A stretch of 40,593 nucleotides of DNA, taken from Clostridiaceae bacterium. GTDB taxonomy: Bacteria; Bacillota; Clostridia; Oscillospirales; Acutalibacteraceae. Where the stretch lies: NCBI GenBank assembly GCA_021769555.1, contig JAETSR010000019.1, positions 1 through 40,593 of the forward strand, written 5' to 3'. The translations under genes and the position numbers were made by a program. Below the pieces are notes generated by a model, which had not been told where the DNA came from, did no database searches, and saw nothing but the letters and a program-made list of their open reading frames with translations. Each line of letters begins with the position of its first letter. Position 1 is the first letter of the stretch. This document shows positions 25,318 to 34,479 of this stretch, piece after piece.

Positions 25318-27066
25318 TCATGAGATTATCGGCCTTTTTATGCGTATGGTGACCCTGGTCCCATGGGGGAGCACCGGCTCTATTTTAAACTCCGTGTCCT
25401 TCCCGAACATGGTCATAACACGAAAATATACGTTTTGCAGGCCGTGGAGCTCCTCCATGCTTTCGGCCCTTTGAAAACGGCTCAGTATAGCGTCGAGCTC
25501 CTCCGGGGGTATGCCCGAGCCGTTGTCGCTGACCTCCAAAATAACGCTGTCATCTTCCCGGCAGGCACGCAAATCCACCCGGGCCGGGGCGTTCAGCTTG
25601 CGGAAGGCGTGGGTCATGGCGTTTTCAACTATGGTCTGCAGCGAAAGGGTGGGTATCTCGAAATCCTCAAGCCCCTCCTGGACACAGCAGGAGAAGCTGA
25701 ACCGCCCGCTCATGCGTATCTGGTGTATTTTCAGATACAGGGATATATTGTCGGCCTCCTGGGAAAGCGGCAGCTTCAGAGAATCCAGCTGCGCCCCCAG
25801 GCGGTAGTACCTCCCAAGATACACAGCCATATCTGCGGCGCTGTCCGGCTCCTGGCTTTTTATCATGTTGTAGATATAGAAAAGGCTGTTTGAGAGAAAA
25901 TGGGGATTTATATGGGAGCGGAGAAAGCGTATCTGGGCTTTTCTAAGGCGTATCTCAAGCAGATAGGTCTCCTCCACCAGCTTTTGAAGGCGCTGTATCA
26001 TATAGTTGAACTGCTCCGCAAGAAAGCTGAACTCGTTGTTCCCCTTAACCTGGACGGAAACACTCAGGTCGCCGCCCGCCGCTTTCTGCATGGAGTCCGT
26101 CAGAAGCTGAACGGGGGAGTATACCTTCCTGTACACCAGAAAAAGATACACAAGGGACGAGACTACGCCCAGCACGGCCGCGAAAATCAAAATGCTTATA
26201 ATGTTCAATATGGGCTGAAAAATCTCCCTTTCACTAAACGCGACGCCCATAACGCAGCCCATGTCGGGCAGATGGACCGGCGTGACCTTCAGCCTGGTAC
26301 TGCCAACGTCTTCATAGTAAAAGCCCAAACTCATATCGCTCTTTGTCCCCTCCCTCAAGGAGCCGAGCGCCTCCTCAGACAGCAGCCCCGGCTGGTCCAG
26401 GGTGAAAAACTCCCCCTGCACGTCGCAAAAGAAAGCGGACTGCATAAGGATGTCCGGGATAAACAGGTTGTCCATCTGCCGGGCGAGCTCGCCGCAGTCA
26501 ATCTCCAAAATCACCACGGGAAAGCTCTGCTCCGGCCGGACATAGCCCATGAGCATAGAGAGACACTTCCGCTCCGGCTGGCGGTAGGAGGGCCGAAGCT
26601 GCCATGTGGGCTGGGTGCCCTCAAGAGACTGAAAATCCTCAAGCTGCGGGTATTTCTCAAGCTTGTCCACACCGCGCTTTGACGAGACAGCCATTCCCTG
26701 CTGGGGAAAGGCCACGATAACGTCGGCATCCATGAACGCCGAGGAGAACTGCAGCTTCAAAAGAGCTGAGAACTGACTCAGAGCGTAGAGGTCGACGCGC
26801 TCCGGGGACTGGGCGGCAATGGCGATAACGTCGTGCTCCAGCAAAAGTGTGGAGGCGGAGGCCTGCAGGGTGCTCAGGTTATCTGAGAAAGCCTCAGATG
26901 TTATTGTTATCTTTGTGGAGTAGGTGGTCTCCGTCTCCCTCTGCAAGGCTCTTATAGTCCACACCTCTGAAACTATACAGAGTATAAACGCCGGGGGGAT
27001 GGTAAGTAGGAAACCGAACAGTATCGTCCTCACTATGGTGGACTTTGTCATGGGGAAAGCACTCAT
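25318..27066 (-). CDS. YesM-type sensor histidine kinase
   Basis: A 582-residue membrane sensor. A first membrane segment (TILFGFLLTIPPAFILC near residues 13-30) and a second around 290-315 enclose a ~260-residue extracellular sensor domain. HAMP-like and linker helices lead to the His_kinase region FLRSHINPHFLSNSLFYIYN, carrying the phosphorylated His, then a HATPase domain (TIVENAMTHAFR, then DNGSGIPPEEL). I chose ATG 27066 because GAGAGAGG precedes it and the upstream 74 codons of the open frame look non-coding; ATG 27051 is also possible. It pairs with the YesN regulator and likely senses sugars captured by the divergent lipoprotein. Confidence 0.9.
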   Translation of the reverse strand: MSAFPMTKSTIVRTILFGFLLTIPPAFILCIVSEVWTIRALQRETETTYSTKITITSEAFSDNLSTLQASASTLLLEHDVIAIAAQSPERVDLYALSQFSALLKLQFSSAFMDADVIVAFPQQGMAVSSKRGVDKLEKYPQLEDFQSLEGTQPTWQLRPSYRQPERKCLSMLMGYVRPEQSFPVVILEIDCGELARQMDNLFIPDILMQSAFFCDVQGEFFTLDQPGLLSEEALGSLREGTKSDMSLGFYYEDVGSTRLKVTPVHLPDMGCVMGVAFSEREIFQPILNIISILIFAAVLGVVSSLVYLFLVYRKVYSPVQLLTDSMQKAAGGDLSVSVQVKGNNEFSFLAEQFNYMIQRLQKLVEETYLLEIRLRKAQIRFLRSHINPHFLSNSLFYIYNMIKSQEPDSAADMAVYLGRYYRLGAQLDSLKLPLSQEADNISLYLKIHQIRMSGRFSFSCCVQEGLEDFEIPTLSLQTIVENAMTHAFRKLNAPARVDLRACREDDSVILEVSDNGSGIPPEELDAILSRFQRAESMEELHGLQNVYFRVMTMFGKDTEFKIEPVLPHGTRVTIRIKRPIIS

Positions 27067-27314
27067 ACAGGCCGCCGCCTCTCTCGCGTGTTTTAATGCT
27101 ATTCTAGCAAGAAGCGGGCAGATTATCAAGAGATTTGTGTCTGATTTTACGAAAGAGGTAGAAATAGTGCAAGAAAAGTAGAAATACATCATGTACAACC
27201 GGCCCAAAATATTGTAAGCTTTATACTGTAAGCAGCATCCTGTGAATTTTCCGGAAAAAATGAACAGAGCGAAAACCAAAGCAAGCACGGACCAAAGAAA
27301 GGAAGTAAAGCCTT

Positions 27315-29192
27315 ATGAAAAAACTAAAGGTCAAAAGTATTCTGGCGGCAATGCTGGCATGCGCTATGCTGGCCGGCTGTTCCAGCACGCCCAGCAGCTC
27401 AGGCAGCAGCACCCCCGAGAGCAAGCCCGCCGACGAAAGCAAAACGTCCTCAGTGTCCTCCGAGGACGTATCGAGCGAAACCGGCGAGACCTCTGAGGAC
27501 GGCATTATCTTCGACGAGCAGAGGCATTTCATCAAGTATGACCCGCCGATTACTCTGACTACCGACGTAATAGTATCCTCCACTAACTCCTATCACGAAG
27601 GCTGTGACGTTCAGAATAACGGCTGGACCCAGTGGATGGAGGAGAAGCTGGGCATAAAGTGGGAGATGAAATATATATCCCCTGATAGTGAGTCAAACGC
27701 TCAGAAGCTCGACTTGGCTTTTGCCAGCGACGACCTGCCGGACGTTGTTTCCGGCGCTAGTCTCAACCAGATAACGAAGTTCGCTCAGGCCGGAAAACTT
27801 ATCGCTCTGGATGAGTATATAGAAAATGCTCCTGCTCCTGTAAAGTATTACGTGGACGATGCAGTCAAGATGACCCGGGGAGCCTTTTTTGCTCCTTTTA
27901 CAGTGAACAGCAAGATATACGCTATGCCGGTTGCCGGCGAGTCCATAAGCACCCTTGCAACGTCCAATTTCATGCGCACAGACATCATAAAAGAGTTGAA
28001 TATGGAGGTTCCTGAAACCATCAGTGATTTGGATGAACTGCTCGCGGCCTATCACGAGAAATACCCCCAGGGAAGAGGAATTGCCATGGACAAAAGTATG
28101 ATGGGCGGCATAGATGTTGTAGCCAGCGCTTATGGAGCGGCAACCAGCGCTTATGGGGTGTCAAACGGCAACTGGGTTGAAAAGGACGGCAGTTTGGAGT
28201 TCAGTGATATCCAGCCTGAAATGAAGCAGACTCTCGCAAAAATGGCTGAGTATTATCAGAAGGGTTATATAGACCCTGAGTTTATTGTAAAAGACGGAGA
28301 TAAAGTAAACGAGGATGTTATAAACGGCAATGTGCTCATTTACAACGGAGCGTGGGTCAGTATTGCCACCCCAATGACCCCAATGTGGAATAACCTTCCC
28401 GAGGCCACAACCGTGGGCGCGCCCTTCATAAAGGGCGATGACGGCACCTGCAGCGTTACCCGCAACACATGGTTCACGGGCGGGCGCTCAATTACGGCAA
28501 AATGCGAACATCCTGAGGCCGTGTTCTATATGTTTGGGGATAATCTGGATTCATATAACCGCAACGTACAGCAGCTGAGAGACACCTTGAAGGAGGAGTA
28601 CGACTACGAGTTCAAGTACCCTGTGACCGAGGCCCTGGACCCCATCAACGCCGAGCAGGTGGCGAAGGACCACCCCAACATTGGCCATCCTCTTGAACTA
28701 TATATATTCGAATACCCCGAGGAGCTGGAGGGCTGCGGATATATTAACGATTTCTGCACGCTGGTTAATTTCTGGCACGGCTTCTCCGGTAAATTTGTCA
28801 GCGTAGCAAATCTTGATTTTGAAAGCATGAGCGAGGCTTATAAGACTGGTGACGAGAGCGTTCTGACGCCAAACGGCAAGTCAATGTACACCGAATGGAA
28901 CGCTACACATACTAACATGCTGAAAACCTTCTCAGGTATCTATGACTACTGGGCCGAGCGGCTTGAGGGCAAGGACAACATCCTGCAGGTGAACAAATAC
29001 GCCGGGGGCACCACGCCCACCATGACCGAGAAGGGCGCGTATCTTGACAAGCTCCGTGAGGAGACCTTCGCCAATATCATCATGGGCACCCAGCCTGTAG
29101 ACAGCTTCGACAAGTATGTGGAGGACTGGTACGCCAACGGCGGCACGGAGATAACCAAGGAGGTAAACGACTGGTACGCCGCGTCTAAGTAA
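27315..29192 (+). CDS. extracellular solute-binding lipoprotein (LplA type)
   Basis: A 625-residue sugar-binding protein for an ABC importer. It has a lipoprotein signal peptide (MKKLKVKSILAAMLACAMLAGC) with the lipidated Cys22 in LAGC, then a Ser/Thr/Glu-rich linker of ~50 residues. The mature part is a type 1 extracellular solute-binding protein: LDLAFASDDLPDVVSG and YYQKGYIDPEF are typical of the long LplA group. AAAGGAAG precedes the start. It is the first gene of the transporter operon, divergent from the YesM/YesN pair, and would bind oligosaccharides on the outer face of the membrane. Confidence 0.93.
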   Translation: MKKLKVKSILAAMLACAMLAGCSSTPSSSGSSTPESKPADESKTSSVSSEDVSSETGETSEDGIIFDEQRHFIKYDPPITLTTDVIVSSTNSYHEGCDVQNNGWTQWMEEKLGIKWEMKYISPDSESNAQKLDLAFASDDLPDVVSGASLNQITKFAQAGKLIALDEYIENAPAPVKYYVDDAVKMTRGAFFAPFTVNSKIYAMPVAGESISTLATSNFMRTDIIKELNMEVPETISDLDELLAAYHEKYPQGRGIAMDKSMMGGIDVVASAYGAATSAYGVSNGNWVEKDGSLEFSDIQPEMKQTLAKMAEYYQKGYIDPEFIVKDGDKVNEDVINGNVLIYNGAWVSIATPMTPMWNNLPEATTVGAPFIKGDDGTCSVTRNTWFTGGRSITAKCEHPEAVFYMFGDNLDSYNRNVQQLRDTLKEEYDYEFKYPVTEALDPINAEQVAKDHPNIGHPLELYIFEYPEELEGCGYINDFCTLVNFWHGFSGKFVSVANLDFESMSEAYKTGDESVLTPNGKSMYTEWNATHTNMLKTFSGIYDYWAERLEGKDNILQVNKYAGGTTPTMTEKGAYLDKLREETFANIIMGTQPVDSFDKYVEDWYANGGTEITKEVNDWYAASK

Positions 29193-29202
29193 TGCCAAGA
29201 GA

Positions 29203-29242
29203 ATAAGCGGGGAGTCTGGGGGTTCCCAGGTTCCCCGCTTAT
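29203..29242 (+). terminator. intercistronic hairpin between binding protein and permeases
   Basis: A long stem, ATAAGCGGGGA with TTCCCCGCTTAT, encloses an inner CTGGG/CCCAG pairing and is followed by CTTATATT. It lies between the binding-protein gene and the first permease gene, where partial termination or RNA protection commonly keeps the binding protein more abundant than the permeases. Confidence 0.75.
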
Positions 29243-29273
29243 CTTATATTAACTGATGAAAGAAGGCTCATAT

Positions 29274-30206
29274 ATGGCAAATTTATCTGCAAAAGCGGGA
29301 GGCATACCGTTCTCAGTTTATTTCAGGAGGAAATGGCAGCTATACGCAATGCTGCTGCTCCCAGCGTTCATCGTTCTGCTTTTTAACTACGTGCCCCTCG
29401 CGGGGCTGGCGATTGCCTTTGAAGACTATAACCCGGGCTCGGGGGGGCTTTTCAGCGGGGAGTTCGTGGGGCTCAAGTGGTTCCGCACGGCCATGGCCCT
29501 GCCGGACTTTCCCAACATCATGCGCAACACCATAACGATGGCTGTGGGCAAGATAATTCTGGGTCAGGTCACGGCGATAATATTCGCCCTTATGCTCAAC
29601 GAGATAGGCAATCCGGCCTATAAGCGCACTGTGCAGACCATAACCTATTTCCCGCACTTTCTCTCCTGGGCCATTATCGGCGGCATTTTCACCGATATGC
29701 TCTCCACCACCGGCATTATCAATCAGTTTCTGGGCCTGTTCGGTTCACAGCCTATATTTTTCCTTGGCAGCAACCAGTGGTTCCAGCCCACAATGATAAT
29801 CCTTGAGGTCTGGAAGGAGTTTGGCTGGGGCGCTATCGTATATCTCGCCGCCATGACAGGCATAAATCCCGAGCTCTACGAGTCCGCGGCCATGGACGGG
29901 GCGGGGCGCATAAAGGGGATATGGCACGTGACCCTGCCGGGTATCGCGTCCATCATCGTCATGCTCTCGGTGCTGAACATCGGCGGCATACTCAACGCGG
30001 GCTTTGAGCAGATACTTATTATGTACAACCCGGCTGTATATCAGACCGCCGATATTTTGGACACCTTTATCTACCGGCAGGGGCTCCTGGACGCCCAGTA
30101 CTCCCTCTCAACGGCCATCGGCCTCTTTAAGTCCATTATCTCCCTTGTCCTCACCCTGACGGCAAACTATCTCGCCTGCCGCTATACCGACTACCGAATC
30201 TTTTAG
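29274..30206 (+). CDS. ABC sugar permease, LplB type
   Basis: A 310-residue inner-membrane permease of the CUT1 class with about six membrane segments. The EAA loop that contacts the ATPase reads YESAAMDGAGRIKGIWHVTLPGI near residue 205-225. I chose ATG 29274 because AGAAGG sits seven bases before it; an ATG 18 bases upstream is possible but has no good binding site. The second permease gene follows 11 bases after its stop. No ATPase gene is present in the window, so, as in other Firmicutes, a shared MsmK-like ATPase encoded elsewhere probably energises the importer. Confidence 0.92.
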   Translation: MANLSAKAGGIPFSVYFRRKWQLYAMLLLPAFIVLLFNYVPLAGLAIAFEDYNPGSGGLFSGEFVGLKWFRTAMALPDFPNIMRNTITMAVGKIILGQVTAIIFALMLNEIGNPAYKRTVQTITYFPHFLSWAIIGGIFTDMLSTTGIINQFLGLFGSQPIFFLGSNQWFQPTMIILEVWKEFGWGAIVYLAAMTGINPELYESAAMDGAGRIKGIWHVTLPGIASIIVMLSVLNIGGILNAGFEQILIMYNPAVYQTADILDTFIYRQGLLDAQYSLSTAIGLFKSIISLVLTLTANYLACRYTDYRIF

Positions 30207-30217
30207 GAGTTGACATT

Positions 30218-31108
30218 ATGAATCAGAAAATATACAATAGCTTCGGGGACAAGGTCTTTCAGGCGATAAATTACATCATTCTGACCGTTGTCACCCTGAC
30301 CTGCCTTCTGCCCATGCTCCATGTGCTTGCGCTCTCCCTCAGCGACAGCGTCTCGGCCACGGCCAATAAGGTGCTGTTTATTCCAAAAGGCTTTAACCTG
30401 GCGGCCTATCAGACAATGTTCTCAAACCCTATCTTCCTGAACTCCTTCTTTGTCTCCGTGTTCCGCACTGTAGTGGGTACGGCCATCAACGTGTTCGTGA
30501 CGATTTTGGCCGCATACCCGCTCTCCAAGGAAAACTCGGAGCTCAGGGGCAGAAAACTGATAAGCCTGTTTTTCATCATCCCCATGATGATTTCCGGCGG
30601 GCTTATTCCCAACTATCTTTTGGTGAATAAGCTTGGGATGATAGACTCAATTTGGGCCCTGATAATCCCCGGCTGCCTGCCCATCGGGAACGTGGTTATG
30701 ATGATGAACTTCTTCCGCGGGATAAACAAAAGCATTTTGGAGGCGGCGTACATAGACGGCGCGAACGAGTTTTCAATACTTACAAGGGTGGTCCTGCCCC
30801 TTTCAACAGCGTCTATTGCCACCATCACCCTCTTTCAGATGGTGGGGCACTGGAACGACTGGTTCGCGGCCACTATCTATATCAACGACAACCGCAAGTG
30901 GCCCCTTCAGACCCTTTTGCGCCAAATGCTCAAATCAATAGATATCAGCACCTTCGGCGCGGAGACCATCAGCCAGCTCAGAATGCTCTCGGACCGCTCG
31001 TTCAGGGGGGCCATGATAATCTTTGCGACAATACCGATTCTGTGCGTGTACCCGTTCATGCAGAAGCATTTTGTGGCGGGCATTACCATAGGCTCGGTAA
31101 AAGAGTAA
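30218..31108 (+). CDS. ABC sugar permease, LplC/YtcP type
   Basis: A 296-residue partner permease with six predicted membrane segments. The EAA loop reads LEAAYIDGANEFSILTRVVLPLS near residues 170-192. TLTCLLPMLHVLALSLSDS near the N-terminus and the C-terminal KHFVAGITIGSVKE are typical of the LplC/YtcP family. AGGAG lies before the start. It forms the heterodimeric channel with the preceding permease. The GH127-esterase fusion starts 27 bases downstream, making a transporter-plus-hydrolase operon. Confidence 0.92.
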   Translation: MNQKIYNSFGDKVFQAINYIILTVVTLTCLLPMLHVLALSLSDSVSATANKVLFIPKGFNLAAYQTMFSNPIFLNSFFVSVFRTVVGTAINVFVTILAAYPLSKENSELRGRKLISLFFIIPMMISGGLIPNYLLVNKLGMIDSIWALIIPGCLPIGNVVMMMNFFRGINKSILEAAYIDGANEFSILTRVVLPLSTASIATITLFQMVGHWNDWFAATIYINDNRKWPLQTLLRQMLKSIDISTFGAETISQLRMLSDRSFRGAMIIFATIPILCVYPFMQKHFVAGITIGSVKE

Positions 31109-31135
31109 AACAATATTAAAGAATGGGAGAATTAT

Positions 31136-33994
31136 ATGAACATGAACACTCGTCTTACTGACAAGCTGTCTGTCCCTGCCCCAGGCTCCTGGTCGTACTC
31201 CGGCCCATTCGACCAGGCGGTCAAGTTTATAGAACGGCACCAGCTCCTGGACGCTGAGCTCTGGGCCCGGTTCGCAGAGCAGTTCACCCGCCCCTCCGAC
31301 GACCATGATTTAGGCTGGCGCTGCGAGTACTGGGGTAAGCTCATGCGCGGCGGGGCCATGGTATGGAGCTATACCCGGAGCCCGGAGCTGTACCGGCAGC
31401 TTGAGGCCGCTGCCAGGACTATGCTGAAAAACGCGGAATATGACGGCAGGATATCCACCTACAGCCGGGAGGCTGAGTTCCAGGGCTGGGATATCTGGGG
31501 CAGGAAATATGTGCTGCTGGGCATGGAATACTTCTATGATATCTGTGCCGACGAAAGCTTAAAGGGGGAGCTCCTGGACTCCCTGAGGGCACAGGCCGAC
31601 TGCCTGCTGGCCCATTTCGGCCCGGGCAGGTCCGACCTGCGGGAGGCCTCCTGCCATTGGGAGGGGCTCAACTCCTCCTCGGTGCTTGAACCGGTTGTAA
31701 GGCTCTACAACATGACCGGCGAGAGGAAATATCTGGACTTTGCGGGATATATTGTGAGTCTTGGAGGCATACAGTCGGCCAACATATTTGAGCTGGCTTC
31801 GGAGGACAAGCTTGACCCCTGGCAGTACCCGGTGACAAAGGCCTATGAGATGATGTCCTGCTTTGAGGGGCTGTTGGAGTACGCACGGGCCACAGGAGAC
31901 GAGAGGTGGAGCCGGGCAGTGGTGAACTTTGCCCATAGAGTGCTGAACTCGGACATAACTATAATCGGCAGCGCCGGGTGTACCCATGAGCTCTTCGACC
32001 ACTCAAGGCTTCGTCAGGCAGACCCGGAGTTCACCGGCATTATGCAGGAAACATGCGTCACTGTCACCTGGATGAAGCTCTGCGGTCAGGTGCTCCGCTT
32101 CACCGGCGACCCTGTCTTCGGCGACGCAATGGAGCGCTCCCTGCACAACGCCCTGCTGGGGGCGGTGAATACCCGGATGGTTTCAAGGGACCCCCTCTCC
32201 CCCGGCGGCTGGCTTCCCTTTGACAGCTACAGCCCTTTGCGTGCGGGCCTTCGGGGACAGGCCGTAGGCGGCAGGATGGTGATGGCCGACAATACAATTT
32301 ACGGCTGCTGCGCGGCCATCGGCGCGGCGGGGTTCGGTGCCGCCGCCCAGCACAGCGCGTTCCTCACCGAAAAGGGCGCGGCTGTAAGTCTATACTTACC
32401 CGGAACGCTGAGTTTGCAAACGCCCGGAGGCAATAGGCTGGAAATCCGCATGGATACAAAATATCCGGTGGGTGAGGACATCACCCTTGAGCTGTCTGTT
32501 GATACGTCTGAGAAATTCGAGCTGGACTTGCGAATCCCTGGCTGGTGCAAAGTACCTGAAGTCTGGGTAAATGGCGGGAATGTCCCGGCTGAACCCGGCT
32601 GGCTGAAGCTTGAAAGAGTCTGGCAGGACGGCGACAGAGTCAGCCTTCGGCTCCCCATGTCCGTAGAGCTCATTTCGTCCAGCGAGCTGGGCGAAGGCAG
32701 CGAGGAACTGCCGCCCTATGTGGCGCTTATGCGCGGGCCTATAGCGCTTGCGGCCTCGGAGGAGTTTCCCGGGGATGATTTGTCCGGGCCGGTGGAACTG
32801 GGAAATATCAGGCAGGTGCGTGTGTCTGAGGCCCCATTTGGGGCGCGTATGGTCTTTGAGGCTGAACTCAAGAGCGGCGGGCAAATGAGGTTTGCGGACT
32901 ATGCCTCGGTTGGAAAGGAGTATGATAAGAATATTGCGGTTTGGCTGCCGTGCGGCGGTGAAAAGGGGACTGGAATTATGAACAGAGCTGACCATTTGAT
33001 TACGCAAGAAACGGCTATGCAAAAACAAAAACACCCCATCTGGGGCCCCAGCGAGTATAAGTACCGGCTCTCAGCCGGGTTCGAGCCCTTTATCGTCAGC
33101 TATATACACTCAGACTCTATGACCCACCCGGCCATCCTGGTGACCCCCGGCGGAGCCTACGGCTTCGTTGCCCCCAGCGAGGCCGAGCCGGTGGCCATTG
33201 AGTTCTACCGCTCCGGCTACAATGCTTTTGTGCTCACATATACAGTGAACCCCCTGATATTGGAGCCGCTGCTCATGCAGCCCCTTAACGACCTGTCAAG
33301 GGCGGTGCGGTTCGTGCGCAAAAATGCCAGTGACTTCCATATTGACCCCGGGAAACTGGCGGTCTGTGGTTTCTCCGCAGGGGGGCATCTCAGCGCCAGC
33401 CTCTGCGTCCACTGGCAGGATGTGGAGGACCCGGGCCCAGAGTACGCAGGCATCTCAAACCGTCCGGACGCCGCCATACTCAGCTACCCTGTGATAACCG
33501 GCGGGGAATACGCCCATCGGGGTTCCTTCGACGCCCTCCTGGGTCCCGACCCGGACCCGGAGCGCCTGCATTATATGAGCCTTGAGACCCAGGTGACGGA
33601 GAAGGCCCCGCCCTGTTTCCTGTGGCAGACTGCCGAGGACGACTGCGTACCGGTGGAGAACAGCTATCTCTTCGCCCGGGCCTGTAAAGCGGCAGGGGTG
33701 AGGTTCGCCCACCATGTCTTCACCAGCGGACAGCATGGGCTGAGCCTGGCTAACGACGCCTGGCTTGCCAACGACCACGGAGACACATATACCATGGCGC
33801 CGACAATCGCCCTGCGGGACATGCTGAAGTCCGGAGGAATAGAAGGGGTGCCGGAGGACGCGCTGGACTGGGCCTTTGCCCCGCCGGGGGAGCCATGCCC
33901 GGAGTATGTGAAGAAACTTCGGCAGGACTGCGGGATAGCGCGGGTCTGGCCGGAACTGGCGAAGGCCTGGCTGACGGCGGAGCTGGGAATTTAA
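31136..33994 (+). CDS. GH127 beta-L-arabinofuranosidase fused to an alpha/beta-hydrolase esterase
   Basis: A 952-residue bifunctional protein, cytoplasmic. Residues 1-~605 form a GH127 (DUF1680) enzyme. Glu305-Thr-Cys307 and the pair Cys391-Cys392 (IYGCCAAIG) match the zinc ligands and nucleophilic Cys of this family, and Glu285 in THELF is the likely acid/base. Residues ~645-950 form an esterase/lipase-type hydrolase with Ser747 in CGFSAGG, Asp835/836 in TAEDDCVPV and His867 in SGQHG, plus an oxyanion-hole PGGAYG. The linker (606-644) contains Met615 (base 32978) preceded by AAGGGGA, so separate translation of the esterase is possible. It would remove arabinofuranose and ester groups from imported oligosaccharides. 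Last gene of the transporter operon. Confidence 0.88.
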   Translation: MNMNTRLTDKLSVPAPGSWSYSGPFDQAVKFIERHQLLDAELWARFAEQFTRPSDDHDLGWRCEYWGKLMRGGAMVWSYTRSPELYRQLEAAARTMLKNAEYDGRISTYSREAEFQGWDIWGRKYVLLGMEYFYDICADESLKGELLDSLRAQADCLLAHFGPGRSDLREASCHWEGLNSSSVLEPVVRLYNMTGERKYLDFAGYIVSLGGIQSANIFELASEDKLDPWQYPVTKAYEMMSCFEGLLEYARATGDERWSRAVVNFAHRVLNSDITIIGSAGCTHELFDHSRLRQADPEFTGIMQETCVTVTWMKLCGQVLRFTGDPVFGDAMERSLHNALLGAVNTRMVSRDPLSPGGWLPFDSYSPLRAGLRGQAVGGRMVMADNTIYGCCAAIGAAGFGAAAQHSAFLTEKGAAVSLYLPGTLSLQTPGGNRLEIRMDTKYPVGEDITLELSVDTSEKFELDLRIPGWCKVPEVWVNGGNVPAEPGWLKLERVWQDGDRVSLRLPMSVELISSSELGEGSEELPPYVALMRGPIALAASEEFPGDDLSGPVELGNIRQVRVSEAPFGARMVFEAELKSGGQMRFADYASVGKEYDKNIAVWLPCGGEKGTGIMNRADHLITQETAMQKQKHPIWGPSEYKYRLSAGFEPFIVSYIHSDSMTHPAILVTPGGAYGFVAPSEAEPVAIEFYRSGYNAFVLTYTVNPLILEPLLMQPLNDLSRAVRFVRKNASDFHIDPGKLAVCGFSAGGHLSASLCVHWQDVEDPGPEYAGISNRPDAAILSYPVITGGEYAHRGSFDALLGPDPDPERLHYMSLETQVTEKAPPCFLWQTAEDDCVPVENSYLFARACKAAGVRFAHHVFTSGQHGLSLANDAWLANDHGDTYTMAPTIALRDMLKSGGIEGVPEDALDWAFAPPGEPCPEYVKKLRQDCGIARVWPELAKAWLTAELGI

Positions 33995-33998
33995 ACGC

Positions 33999-34016
33999 AG
34001 AGCTGCTTGCAGCTCT
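33999..34016 (+). terminator. possible hairpin after the GH127-esterase gene
   Basis: AGAGCTGC and GCAGCTCT are perfect inverted copies two bases apart, starting five bases after the stop. There is no T-run, so termination is uncertain. Confidence 0.35.
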
Positions 34017-34079
34017 TGGTTATAATAGCACTATCAAAGACCTGGGTGTTCTCTCGGTAGATACCATCAGCGCTCTTTA

Positions 34080-34179
34080 ATGCTGTGGGATTGCCGCAAT
34101 AGGTACAATGTATAACAGGCGTTTGCGGGCCCTGTGAGGGGCAGTAGCCTCCAGGGTAGAAAAGTTCGAGGTTATGCAA
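34080..34179 (-). pseudogene. DUF3268-like zinc-finger protein remnant
   Basis: The minus strand from ATG 34179 reads MHNLELFYPGGYC…HCTYCGNPTALKSADGIYREN, closely resembling the start of DUF3268 zinc-finger proteins (CxYCG…LRSADGIYR(E/D)NSRG), which are frequent on integrative elements and phages. After REN the family sequence ends, and the open frame runs on to 33991 with unrelated residues. The second Cys pair is missing. A short remnant lying just left of the mobile segment. Confidence 0.5.
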
Positions 34180-34479
34180 GATAATGTAAGAATGTCCAGC
34201 CAGAAAAAGCTCAAGAAAAACTGGCTAAAAACAAGCAGGAGAAAGCAAGGCGCCAAGAACGGCGCCTTTGCGGTTCACACCGTCCGGCAGAGCCGGGCGG
34301 GAGGGCTAGAAAATGCGGGCTTTTTCGGGAGTTGCAGGGCATGGTGAGATAGGGGTCATAGTAGGGTCACAAATGAGGGTTTGGTGTAAAGTTTGGGGTT
34401 GCAAGTGGGCAGAAACGGCAGAATACCGGGGAATTTTTAGGTGTCACAAGTTGGTGTAAGAGGGTTATGGAGGCGTTTT
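34172..34479 (+). repeat. mobile-segment left end, copy L3
   Basis: About 300 bases closely similar to 5636-5943, including hairpin 34247-34268 (AAGGCGCC paired with GGCGCCTT), the CCGGC-AGA-GCCGG hairpin, and the stretch GGGTCACAAATGAGGGTTTG. It leads into the second ribbon-helix-helix gene. No gene is recognised within it. Confidence 0.75.
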
